A stretch of DNA of 21,406 nucleotides from JBBKWQ01 sp037969115 (lineage in GTDB: Bacteria > Actinomycetota > Acidimicrobiia > Acidimicrobiales > Ilumatobacteraceae). A program made the translations under genes and the position numbers. Below, piece by piece: positions 7,324 through 14,846 of this stretch. Each line of letters begins with the position of its first letter. Position 1 is the first letter of the stretch. The stretch is taken from contig JBBKWQ010000227.1 of assembly GCA_037969115.1 (NCBI GenBank), positions 1 to 21,406 of the forward strand. Direction: 5' to 3'. The notes under the pieces are model-generated. The model had not been told where the DNA came from and did no database searches. It was given only the letters and a program-made list of their open reading frames with translations.

Positions 7324-8589
7324 TCAGGTGAGCGACGAGACGACGGCCTCGCCGCACCGGCGCCCAGAGTAGAGCGCACCTTGGATCGACGCAGTGTCGC
7401 GGTGATCACCGCAGACGAACAGTCCGTTTCCGAGCGAGACGCGCTGCTTCGGGGAGAACGGTGGATGCTGCCGAGGTTGTCCGTGCGGGATCGCGTCCGT
7501 GCGAAGATGGCGCCACGTGTCGACGGAGGGACCCCAGATCGTGCGGAGCTGGGCTCGTACGGCGGGCTCGAGACCGTGATCCGCCACGCCGGGACACGCG
7601 GCTGCGATCAACGCCGATCCGTCCGGCGCGTATTCAGGCGCGACGTTGCTCATGACCGCCGTGTTGAGCGCCGGTCCTCTGCCCGTGCCATCGAGCACGA
7701 TGTACTGAGCGGTGATCGGAGCTCGGTCGGCCGCGAACCAGACGCACGATGCCGCATTGGACTCGACCGGTGCCAGGCCCAGCAGCGACGCCGCTGATGG
7801 TCCTTCGACGGCGACGATGACTCGATCGGCGGTGATGCGTTGACCACCGCCAAGAACAACCCCGCCGGGCTCGACGGCGATCACTTGGGTGTCGACGTGA
7901 ACGATGCCGGTCGCGAGATGCCCTGCGAGTTGGGCCGGGATCGCACCCATGCCCATCGCCGGCACCGCCACGCCTCCCGTGGTCAGACTCTGGAGGATGA
8001 CATCGAACATACGACGGCTCGTCTGCAATGACGGATCGAGTTGGATCCCGCCCACCAAGGGACGGAAGAACTGATCGATCATGCGCCGACTGAAACCCTG
8101 GTCGCGGAGTGCCGACAGGGTGCTGATGTCGGTCTGACGCAGCAGTTGGGGCGCTGGAGTGCGGCTGAGCCGGATCCGTTGGCGCACGATGCGGGCCTTG
8201 TCGGCGAGCGAACCGACCGGTGCACGAGCGGTCGACATGAGCGTCCGAGGTCGTCGGATTGGATCGCCGACGAGATACGTCGACGTTCCGTTCCACACGA
8301 GCGCTCCAGGTTCGAAGTACCGCAGGTCGAGCGCAGCGACATCGAACTGTCTTTGCAACTCGGGGTACGCCGTCAGCAGCACCTGGAAGCCTCGATCGAG
8401 GCGATATCCGTCGACGACGTCGGTGCGAACCCGTCCACCGATGCCGTCTGACGCCTCGACGACCACGACATTCCGGCCGGCCCGCTGCACCGAACACGCA
8501 GCGGCCAGTCCCGACAGACCGGCGCCCACGACGACCACTTCGGCGCGCTCGGGCAGTGGGGCTGGACCGGTTGAGGCGCTGGATGTCAC
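7324..8589 (-). CDS. FAD-dependent oxidoreductase, amine-oxidase/phytoene-desaturase-like
   Basis: A 421-aa flavoprotein. The dinucleotide-binding motif VVGAGLSGLAAA (GxGxxG, Gly22/24/27) is followed by VVVVEASDGIGGRVRT, where Glu45 is expected to bind the ribose of FAD and GGR is the second FAD contact. The C-terminus has GLFVCGDHRDTASIQGALYSGRRCGEAV, the FAD pyrophosphate-side segment of this superfamily (protoporphyrinogen oxidase, CrtI-type desaturases, monoamine oxidases). GTG at 8589 is chosen because GAGGAGA lies just upstream. The position in a cluster run by a B12 light regulator makes an isoprenoid or carotenoid-like substrate attractive, but that is inference; the sequence is not close enough to be called CrtI by eye. 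Confidence 0.88.
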   Translation of the reverse strand: MTSSASTGPAPLPERAEVVVVGAGLSGLAAACSVQRAGRNVVVVEASDGIGGRVRTDVVDGYRLDRGFQVLLTAYPELQRQFDVAALDLRYFEPGALVWNGTSTYLVGDPIRRPRTLMSTARAPVGSLADKARIVRQRIRLSRTPAPQLLRQTDISTLSALRDQGFSRRMIDQFFRPLVGGIQLDPSLQTSRRMFDVILQSLTTGGVAVPAMGMGAIPAQLAGHLATGIVHVDTQVIAVEPGGVVLGGGQRITADRVIVAVEGPSAASLLGLAPVESNAASCVWFAADRAPITAQYIVLDGTGRGPALNTAVMSNVAPEYAPDGSALIAAACPGVADHGLEPAVRAQLRTIWGPSVDTWRHLRTDAIPHGQPRQHPPFSPKQRVSLGNGLFVCGDHRDTASIQGALYSGRRCGEAVVSSLT

Positions 8590-8695
8590 CGGGTCTCCTC
8601 TCGCGAGTGTCGAACGACGAACCGAGATGTTCCCACGACACATCGGTGGTCGGCGCACCGCAGCGCGATGAGCGCACGACGTTGGCGATGAGCCC

Positions 8696-9946
8696 TCACC
8701 CGAACACCATGCTCACGAGTTCGCGATGACTGAGCGTCGGAACCGGCTGCGGTTGCGCCGATGCCAGGGTGGCATCGACTGCGACAGCGATGTCGGCAGC
8801 GGTCGACCCGTTCGGCGCGAGCACCGTCGCCGCACCAATGCGCTCGAGGTCGGCGGCATTGACGAACTGGTCGGTCGAGAAGGGCAGGACGAGCTGGCGA
8901 ACGCCGGCCGCAAGTGCCTCCTGCACGCTGTTGTTGCCTCCGTGATGGATGATCAGGTCGGCGCTGCGCAACATCGCCACTTGCGGGAGCTGCCGGTCGA
9001 TCACCCAGTCGTCGGGGCACCGGCCGAGCGAGTCGACCGGAGTAGCGCCCACCGCGAACGCCGCTCGGACGCCGACATGACGGAGAGCGTCGGCGATGCG
9101 CCCGAGCACGTCGCCGCGATGCGAGAGAAACGTGCCGAGCGCGACGTACACCTGGGCACGGCCGTCACGGCGAACCGACCACGAAAGATGTTCGGCAGGC
9201 AACGCCTCCTCGCGAACGAGCGGGCCGACGAACCGATGGCCCGCGGGTAAGCCGGTTCGCGCCGGATCATGCAGGGTCTGAGGGCTGTTGTACAAGACCC
9301 GGTGGCCGTGCACGCGAAATGCGTCACGCACCGGATCGGTCGACGGGGAAACCGCGTCGAGTGCTTCATTCCACCGGGCGGTAAACGCTCGTGTCATGCG
9401 GTCGACCTGTACCTCGAGCCCGGCGAGCTGATGTGGGTCGGGCGCCAATCGTGACGGCCACGTCGCCGGGACCCCGTAGCGCTCGCCTCCGACCGGCAAC
9501 TGGCTGGCATGGCCGGGAACGAGCGTGATGAACGAACGGCCGGTTGCATACATGGCGAGGGTCGAAGCGAACGAAACATGATCGACGATGACGTGCTCGG
9601 GGTCGAGCTCCGCGCAGAGGACGGCGATCTCGGTCGCAACCCGCTCGGGTTCGTACAAGAGGTCGCGCTTGCGATCGAGCGCCTGACGTCGGAGGGTGGC
9701 GATCGGACCCGCCTCGGTCGCGGCGATGAATCGGCGGATGGCGGGGTCACATGCGACCACGCCGCTGTTCGAACCGGCGCCGAGTCGCAGTTCGCGCCAC
9801 ACGAACCCGTCGGCCTCGACGCTCGGCCGGAGGCTGGGTCCCGTCGCCACGACGACATCGCTGCCGTCGAGCTTGGCCGAACGTGCGAGCACGGCGAGCG
9901 GTCGATAGTGCGATGCGAAATCGGGGCTGATGACGAGCAGGCTCAC
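8696..9946 (-). CDS. GT1 / MGT-like glycosyltransferase
   Basis: A 416-aa GT-B fold enzyme. The N-terminal acceptor domain starts VSLLVISPDFASHYRPLAVLA, resembling macrolide/UDP-glucosyl transferases (SHxxP). The C-terminal donor domain has VYVALGTFLSHR, then HHGGNNSVQEALAAGV at 334-349 and LPFSTDQFVNAADLE, the usual nucleotide-sugar and donor-binding block; DQ at 359-360 would contact the sugar. Enzymes of this type glycosylate small lipophilic molecules such as macrolides, sterols and carotenoids (CrtX). The GTG start at 9946 overlaps the TGA of the preceding GT4 gene (GTGA, 9943-9946), so the two glycosyltransferases are translationally coupled and probably act on one product. Confidence 0.9.
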   Translation of the reverse strand: MSLLVISPDFASHYRPLAVLARSAKLDGSDVVVATGPSLRPSVEADGFVWRELRLGAGSNSGVVACDPAIRRFIAATEAGPIATLRRQALDRKRDLLYEPERVATEIAVLCAELDPEHVIVDHVSFASTLAMYATGRSFITLVPGHASQLPVGGERYGVPATWPSRLAPDPHQLAGLEVQVDRMTRAFTARWNEALDAVSPSTDPVRDAFRVHGHRVLYNSPQTLHDPARTGLPAGHRFVGPLVREEALPAEHLSWSVRRDGRAQVYVALGTFLSHRGDVLGRIADALRHVGVRAAFAVGATPVDSLGRCPDDWVIDRQLPQVAMLRSADLIIHHGGNNSVQEALAAGVRQLVLPFSTDQFVNAADLERIGAATVLAPNGSTAADIAVAVDATLASAQPQPVPTLSHRELVSMVFG

Positions 9947-12114
9947 AGCGACGCCGGAATCGGGCAGTACAGCTCGACGAGTCGTGCTGCCATCGTGTCG
10001 ATCGAATATCGGTCCTCCACCATGTGGCGTGCACGACGCATTCGCCCCGGTCGCCCGACCAGGTCGAACGCTGCGCGGATCGCCGTCGCAAGGTCGGCAT
10101 TGGGTTGAACGAGCACGCCGGTGTCGCCGTCGTCCACATACGTGGACGGGCCGCCCGTTGAGGGTGCGACGACGACCAGGCCGGCTGCGAGTGCCTCGAT
10201 GACGGCCAGACCGAACTCCTCCTTGAGCGCACCGTCGACGTACACACCGCCGGGTGCCCACAGCCCAGGGTGACCCCGAACGGCCATGACCTGTAGTCGA
10301 GCGACGTCGGCTCGCGGTCGACCACCGAGCAGGACCAAGCCGGCCCGACGTGAGTCGTCTCGGGGGACGGCGCGTTCGATGGCGTCCAGCACGGATCGTT
10401 CCGAAGTCGACGGATCCTCGAGGTCTCCTCCGACGATCACGAGGTTGCTCGACTCGTGCAGGGTGGGGTCGGATGCCCAAGCCGACACCAACCGGTCCAT
10501 GCCTTTGACCGGATGCATCCGACCAACGCTGAGCACGAGTGGGAGGCCACGGCGTGCCGCCGGTATCCGAGCACCGAGCTCATCGAGCACGTCCGACGCT
10601 CGCACGCCGGCCGGGTGGGCACTGGAACAGCGTGCCGAAGCTCGATCGAGCAGGGTGAGATCGATACCCTCCGCAACCACCGATGCGCGTCGATCCGACG
10701 CGTCGGTGTCGACTCCCAGATCGTCGAGGAACTGCAGCGGTTCCGATCGGGGAAACAGCGCCAAGCGATCGGCCTCACGGGCAACTCGTTCGACCAGACG
10801 AGCCCGAAACCAGATATGGCTCCCGTCGTCGAGCCGGACGAACGAGTTGCGGTTCAGCTCACCGCGCACTTGGAGTGATTGCACCACGTTGTGCGGGTCC
10901 GGCGCGACGCTGAAGCAGAGCGGGATGTTCGCCTCCCGTGCGACCTCGGTACCGGCCAGGGTGCCTGCGTCCGCCATCCGCAGATGCAGCACATCGATCG
11001 GCCCGGCGAGGCGCAGCGCTCGTCGTACGCCGCGCTCGATTGCCGGCAGGTGCTCCCAGACCTCGTCGGGTGTCGACGCGTTCCGGACTTCGTCGCCGAA
11101 CGCGATCGTCGCGTACGAGAGCGGGTTCTCAGTCGACGACAGCGGCGCAGTCAATGCGTCGCCGACCGTGCCCCGTCCGATGGTGAGGACGTGGTCGACG
11201 TCGGCGCGGCGCACCAGTGCCTCGCCCAGCGAGACGAGCAGACTCGCGACGCCTCCCGTCTCGCCGCGACCACCGCGGCTCAGTTGTCCGTCGAGGCCAC
11301 CGGCCAGCACGAGCTGAGCGATGCGCAGACCGTCACCACGACGACCCTGGACGACCGGAATGTTGCGCGTCTCGAACGCTTCGAGCGCGAGCGCTGCGTG
11401 AACGCCGAGATCGGCTTCGACACGAGCAAGATGGCGAAGTGTCGTACCCACGCGATCTCCGTTCCGCTCTCCGAGTGCCCCGATCGCTGCGACTCGCGCC
11501 GATGAGCACTCGTCGATGTCGACGGCAACCCGGAGCAACACCTCTCGAGCGCCCGGCGACGCCACCATGCCGAGCAGATCGATCAGTCGCGTTCGAGCCG
11601 CCGGCGCGTCTTCGACGTCGAGCCTGGTCAGAACGACTCCGACGATCGCCTCGGTGTCCGACGCCGACCAGCTTCGAAGCGTTCGGTGAGCGTGCATCGT
11701 GTCGATTCCACCGGCCATGAGCACGTCGAGCAGCGGGCGATACGCCCGCCGAGTCGGAAGTCGGCGACCCAATCGCCACGCAGCGTGTCGGCGAACGACG
11801 TGATCCGAGTGCGACAGGAAGTCGATCAAGTGATGGTCGGCATCCGAATGCCGAACCTCGGCGAGCGACTCGATCGCCAGCAGACTGGCGACGCAGTTCT
11901 CACGCGCCAGGTCGGAAAGGTCGGCCGCCAGCGACTGAGTGTCCGACGAGCGGCGGACCTGCGTCGCGACTCGCCGGGAATCTCGCAGCATGCCGACGTA
12001 GTCACTCGAGTCGGCTGCGCGCCGAAGGTGATCGACCAAGCGGTGGTGCTGGTCCGGTCGACATTGTTCGATGCGGGCGTCGTGGTAGGAGTCGAGGAGC
12101 GCTGCGGCAGACAT
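9943..12114 (-). CDS. HEAT-like repeat / GT4 glycosyltransferase fusion
   Basis: A 723-aa protein with two parts. Residues about 60-250 are helical repeats of HEAT character (CVASLLAIESLAEV, DHVVRRHAAWRLGRRL, ARTRLIDLLGMVASPGAREVLL, SARVAAIGALGER). Residues about 262-716 are a GT4 (glycogen/sucrose-phosphate-synthase-like) glycosyltransferase. Its donor-binding residues are Arg532 and Lys537 in SVGRMHPVKGMDRL, and the EX7E motif is Glu632/Glu640 in EEFGLAVIE, followed by APSTGGPSTYVDDGDTGVLV. An early GRGETGGVASLL (about 282-293) resembles the sucrose-phosphate-synthase N-terminal sugar-binding loop. The protein is expected in the cytoplasm; the repeats may bind a partner. The first leftward gene, it has a leaderless-type -10 (TAAAAT, 6 nt, ATG). 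It overlaps the next glycosyltransferase gene by 4 bp. Confidence 0.9.
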   Translation of the reverse strand: MSAAALLDSYHDARIEQCRPDQHHRLVDHLRRAADSSDYVGMLRDSRRVATQVRRSSDTQSLAADLSDLARENCVASLLAIESLAEVRHSDADHHLIDFLSHSDHVVRRHAAWRLGRRLPTRRAYRPLLDVLMAGGIDTMHAHRTLRSWSASDTEAIVGVVLTRLDVEDAPAARTRLIDLLGMVASPGAREVLLRVAVDIDECSSARVAAIGALGERNGDRVGTTLRHLARVEADLGVHAALALEAFETRNIPVVQGRRGDGLRIAQLVLAGGLDGQLSRGGRGETGGVASLLVSLGEALVRRADVDHVLTIGRGTVGDALTAPLSSTENPLSYATIAFGDEVRNASTPDEVWEHLPAIERGVRRALRLAGPIDVLHLRMADAGTLAGTEVAREANIPLCFSVAPDPHNVVQSLQVRGELNRNSFVRLDDGSHIWFRARLVERVAREADRLALFPRSEPLQFLDDLGVDTDASDRRASVVAEGIDLTLLDRASARCSSAHPAGVRASDVLDELGARIPAARRGLPLVLSVGRMHPVKGMDRLVSAWASDPTLHESSNLVIVGGDLEDPSTSERSVLDAIERAVPRDDSRRAGLVLLGGRPRADVARLQVMAVRGHPGLWAPGGVYVDGALKEEFGLAVIEALAAGLVVVAPSTGGPSTYVDDGDTGVLVQPNADLATAIRAAFDLVGRPGRMRRARHMVEDRYSIDTMAARLVELYCPIPASL

Positions 12115-12120
12115 ACGGCT

Positions 12121-12126
12121 ATTTTA
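12121..12126 (-). promoter_or_regulatory. Leftward -10 element, leaderless start of the glycosyltransferase operon
   Basis: On the minus strand TAAAAT (12126-12121) is followed by AGCCGT and then the ATG at 12114, so the predicted transcript starts at the start codon. No TTGACA-like -35 is seen; that position (about 12144-12149) is occupied by the CTTTAGT repeats, as expected for a promoter controlled by a bound regulator. Confidence 0.6.
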
Positions 12127-12131
12127 TCGGT

Positions 12132-12158
12132 CTTTAGTCTGCTTTAGTCTCCTTTAGT
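12132..12158. promoter_or_regulatory. Three 10-bp-spaced direct repeats, predicted operator of the B12 regulator
   Basis: CTTTAGT occurs at 12132-12138, 12142-12148 and 12152-12158, exactly one helical turn apart. Read on the minus strand the units are ACTAAAGGAG, ACTAAAGCAG and ACTAAAGACC. A weaker fourth TTTA (12123-12126) falls in register on the leftward -10. The repeats cover the -35/spacer region of the leftward promoter and lie at about -36 to -62 of the rightward one. CarH-type regulators bind as tetramers to direct repeats about one turn apart, so this is the natural candidate operator for the adjacent regulator. I found no further copies in the window by eye. Confidence 0.7.
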
Positions 12159-12181
12159 AGCAAAATCCGACCAAGAGCGTC

Positions 12182-12187
12182 TATGGT
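12182..12187 (+). promoter_or_regulatory. Rightward -10 element, leaderless start of the photoreceptor operon
   Basis: TATGGT (TANNNT type) at 12182-12187 is followed by TGCGTC and the ATG at 12194. The geometry, 6 nt between -10 and start codon, is the same as for the leftward gene and panB. The predicted -35 position lies just right of the third CTTTAGT repeat. Confidence 0.5.
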
Positions 12188-12193
12188 TGCGTC

Positions 12194-12997
12194 ATGGCAC
12201 CACCCGGCGACACACGGCTCGACCTGCAGCAGGCAGCCGATGCCCTCGGCGTCCACTATCAAACGGCGTATCGGTGGGTGCGCAGTGGGCGCCTTCCGGC
12301 CGAGTTGATCGGTGGGCGCTATTGCGTCGCCGTGGCCGACATCGCGGCAGTCGATCAGTCGAGGCGCACACCCCGGAACCCTCCGTCACCCAGTCACGGC
12401 CGGCTCGATCGCGCGGCCGACCGGATGTATGCAGCCCTGATCGCCGGTGACGAGTCGGCCGCCACCAGAGCGGCACACCGACTCGTCGACGAGGGGACGT
12501 CGATGGTCGATCTCCTCCAAACCGTCCTCGTCCCACCGCTCGTCAAGATCGGAGATGCTTGGCATGCCGGCGAGCTCACCGTCTGGGTGGAGCATCGGGC
12601 TTCGGAGATCGTCGAGCGAATTCTCGGCCAGTTGTCGCCGAACCCGCGTGGCCGGCGGCGCGGCACTGCCGTCGTCGCTGCCCTGTCGGGCGACCACCAT
12701 TCGCTCCCGACGGCGATGGCTGCGACCGCGCTTCGCGACGACAACTGGCATGTTCAGCACTTCGGCGCCGATCTGCCACCCGACGAGATCGTGCAGTTCT
12801 GCGACGGCCACGACGTTGCGCTGGCCGTCATCACGGTCACCAATCTCGCCGTGCGCGGACTCGCCGACTCCACTGCAAAGCGGCTTCGTTCGACCGGCAC
12901 GCCCACGATCGTCGGCGGAGCAGGACGCACCGTCCACGACCTGATCAAGGCGTCGCGCGAGGCCGGCTCCGCACATCAGGAAAGTTGCGCATCGTGA
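12194..12997 (+). CDS. Cobalamin-binding HTH transcriptional regulator, CarH/LitR-like photoreceptor
   Basis: A 267-aa regulator. Residues 9-55 are an excisionase/MerR-like HTH (LQQAADALGVHYQTAYRWVRSGRLP...GGRYCV). About 70-150 is the four-helix cap of B12-binding proteins, and about 157-255 the Rossmann-like B12 domain. The cap has the exact Wx9EH motif (Trp123, Glu133, His134). The lower-ligand His is His169 in GDHHSLP, 46 residues after Trp123, the same spacing as Trp131 to His177 in Thermus CarH. His124, next to the Trp, matches His132 of Thermus CarH, which binds cobalt after photolysis. In the dark, adenosylcobalamin would hold a DNA-binding tetramer and light would release it. The Gly of the DxHxxG motif is Pro172 here. 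Its TGA overlaps the next GTG. Three direct repeats lie in front. Confidence 0.93.
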   Translation: MAPPGDTRLDLQQAADALGVHYQTAYRWVRSGRLPAELIGGRYCVAVADIAAVDQSRRTPRNPPSPSHGRLDRAADRMYAALIAGDESAATRAAHRLVDEGTSMVDLLQTVLVPPLVKIGDAWHAGELTVWVEHRASEIVERILGQLSPNPRGRRRGTAVVAALSGDHHSLPTAMAATALRDDNWHVQHFGADLPPDEIVQFCDGHDVALAVITVTNLAVRGLADSTAKRLRSTGTPTIVGGAGRTVHDLIKASREAGSAHQESCAS

Positions 12998-13386
12998 GAC
13001 AACTCTGGACCAGACGAACAATCGATGCTCCTGCTGACGTGGTGTGGCACGCTCTCGTCACACCCGATCTCTGGCCGCAGTGGGGGCCGACGGTTCGTGG
13101 CGTCGAGTCAGACGGAACCCGACTGCAGCCCGGAACCACCGGTGCGGTCGTCACGGTGGGCGGCGCGCGTCTGCCGTTCGTCGTCACCGAATTCGAGCAA
13201 GGTCGTCGCTGGGCGTGGCGGGTTGCGGGCGTGACTGCGACCGATCACCGCGTCGAACCCCTCGGAAACGATCGCTGCCGAGCGAGTTTCGGCGTACCGC
13301 TGTTCGCAGCGCCCTACGTCTTCGTCTGTCGAGTGGCGCTCCGTCGACTCGACAGGATGGCGACCATGGTCGGAGTCGGATCATGA
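12994..13386 (+). CDS. SRPBCC (START/Bet v1-like) family protein
   Basis: A 130-aa protein with the start of the SRPBCC fold, WTRRTIDAPADVVWHALVTPDLWPQWGPTV. This is followed by a Gly-rich beta section (GTTGAVVTVGGARLPFVVTEFEQGRRWAWRV) and a C-terminal helix (VCRVALRRLDRMATMV). The fold makes a deep hydrophobic pocket and is used by polyketide cyclases and lipid- or small-molecule-binding proteins; no ligand can be assigned. GTG at 12994 overlaps the regulator's TGA (GTGA), and the stop overlaps the next ATG (ATGA, 13383-13386). The gene is therefore locked between the photoreceptor regulator and the DUF2867 gene. A much longer open frame upstream in this frame is a shadow of the regulator gene. 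Confidence 0.85.
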   Translation: MRQLWTRRTIDAPADVVWHALVTPDLWPQWGPTVRGVESDGTRLQPGTTGAVVTVGGARLPFVVTEFEQGRRWAWRVAGVTATDHRVEPLGNDRCRASFGVPLFAAPYVFVCRVALRRLDRMATMVGVGS

Positions 13387-14846
13387 AGGTCGCAGTCATC
13401 GGAGCGACGGGGTACGTGGGCGGGCGCTTGGTGCCCGAACTCCTCGCCGCCGGACACGACGTGCGCTGTCTCGCACGGAACCCTGACCGGCTCGACCTCG
13501 TCGAATGGCGCAGCGATGTCGAGGTCGTCACTGCCGACGTACTCGACGCGTCATCGCTCGATCCGGCGTTGAGCGGGATCGAAGCGGTGTATTACCTCGT
13601 GCACGCCATGGGGCATTCCGACGATTTCGAGCAGACCGACCGTCTGGGCGCCGAGAACACACGCGTGGCCGCAGAACGGTCGGGTGTTTCGCGCATCGTC
13701 TATCTCGGTGGTCTCGGCGAGGAAGATGCCGACCACCTCTCGACCCACCTGGCGAGCCGGCACGAGGTCGGTGAGATCCTTGCGTCAGGAACCGTGTCGG
13801 TGACCGAGCTCCGCGCAGCGGTCATCATCGGCTCGGGCAGTGCCTCGTTCGAGATGCTCCGGCAACTGGCCGACGTCCTACCGATGATGATCTGTCCGCG
13901 CTGGGTCACCCGGACCTGTGTCCAGCCGATCGCCATCGGCGACGTGCTGCACTATCTCGTGGCGGTCCTCGAACGTCCCGAGACGTCGGGCAAGGTACTC
14001 GAGATCGGCGGACCCGACGTACTGACGTACCGCGACATGATGGATCGATACGCGGCGATCGCTGGTTTGCGGCGGCGCCTCATCATCGGTGTTCCGCTGC
14101 TGACGCCTCGGCTGTCGTCGCACTGGATCAACCTGGTCACGTCACTGCCCTACGGCCTCGCCAGGCCGCTCGTCGACAGCCTGATCAACGACGTCGTCGT
14201 TCATCCCGACCGCGACATCCGCCAACTGATCGAACACGAGCCCTATCTGCTCGACGAGGCAATCGAGCGTGCTCTCGCAGTGGTCGGCGATCGTGCCATC
14301 AGCACGACCTGGATGGACAGCGCTCCAGGGCGCGCACCAGCCTCACCGATGCCTCAAGACCCCGATTGGGCGGGCGGCACCGTGTACGACAACGTCCAGG
14401 AGGTCGACACCTCGTCATCCCCGGAGCGACTGTTCGCGACCGTCGCCGGACTGGGGGGCGCCCGCGGCTGGTACGTCGCGAACTCGCTCTGGGCGCTCCG
14501 AGGCGCGCTCGACAAGCTGCTCGGCGGCGTCGGGATGCGGCGCGGTCGACGACACCCCGATCAACTGCGGGTCGGGGATGCACTCGACTTCTTCCGGGTC
14601 GAAGCGATCACACCTCCGAAGCTCCTCCGGCTGCGAGCCGAGATGAAGGTGCCCGGCGATGCATGGCTCGACTGGAACATCAGCGCGAACGGGGGTGGCG
14701 CTCGCCTGCGACAGCGAGCCACGTTTCATCCACGGGGATTCGCCGGCCGGGCCTACTGGTGGTTACTGCTCCCCGTCCACAAGGTCATCTGGAAGCGACT
14801 GGCCGAGCGCCTGGTCGCCACAGCCGAAATCGAGGAAGATTCATGA
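13383..14846 (+). CDS. NAD(P)-binding Rossmann protein with C-terminal DUF2867
   Basis: A 487-aa two-domain protein. Residues 1 to about 300 are an atypical SDR with GATGYVGG (GxxGxxG, Gly7/10/13), followed by CLARNP, a YYLVHAMG segment and RIVYLGGLGE. Residues about 320-487 match the DUF2867 type (ERLFATVAGLGGARGWYVANSLWALRGALDKLLGGVGMRRGRRHP, LRVGDALDFFRVE, WLDWNI). Proteins of this pair are common in actinobacteria and often lie near light- or stress-regulated genes, but no substrate is established. ATG overlaps the SRPBCC stop, and the TGA overlaps the heliorhodopsin ATG (ATGA, 14843-14846). These overlaps argue that all four proteins are made together. Confidence 0.9.
   Translation: MKVAVIGATGYVGGRLVPELLAAGHDVRCLARNPDRLDLVEWRSDVEVVTADVLDASSLDPALSGIEAVYYLVHAMGHSDDFEQTDRLGAENTRVAAERSGVSRIVYLGGLGEEDADHLSTHLASRHEVGEILASGTVSVTELRAAVIIGSGSASFEMLRQLADVLPMMICPRWVTRTCVQPIAIGDVLHYLVAVLERPETSGKVLEIGGPDVLTYRDMMDRYAAIAGLRRRLIIGVPLLTPRLSSHWINLVTSLPYGLARPLVDSLINDVVVHPDRDIRQLIEHEPYLLDEAIERALAVVGDRAISTTWMDSAPGRAPASPMPQDPDWAGGTVYDNVQEVDTSSSPERLFATVAGLGGARGWYVANSLWALRGALDKLLGGVGMRRGRRHPDQLRVGDALDFFRVEAITPPKLLRLRAEMKVPGDAWLDWNISANGGGARLRQRATFHPRGFAGRAYWWLLLPVHKVIWKRLAERLVATAEIEEDS

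Noticed and set aside
9947..10480. Upstream extension of the GT1 glycosyltransferase frame
   Set aside because: It runs through the GT4 coding region in another frame. The GTG at 9946 with the GTGA overlap gives a normal glycosyltransferase N-terminus.
13044..13382. Upstream extension of the DUF2867 protein frame
   Set aside because: The extension reads as Arg/Ser-rich noise and overlaps the SRPBCC gene. The ATG at 13383 leads straight into the Rossmann motif and makes an ATGA overlap.
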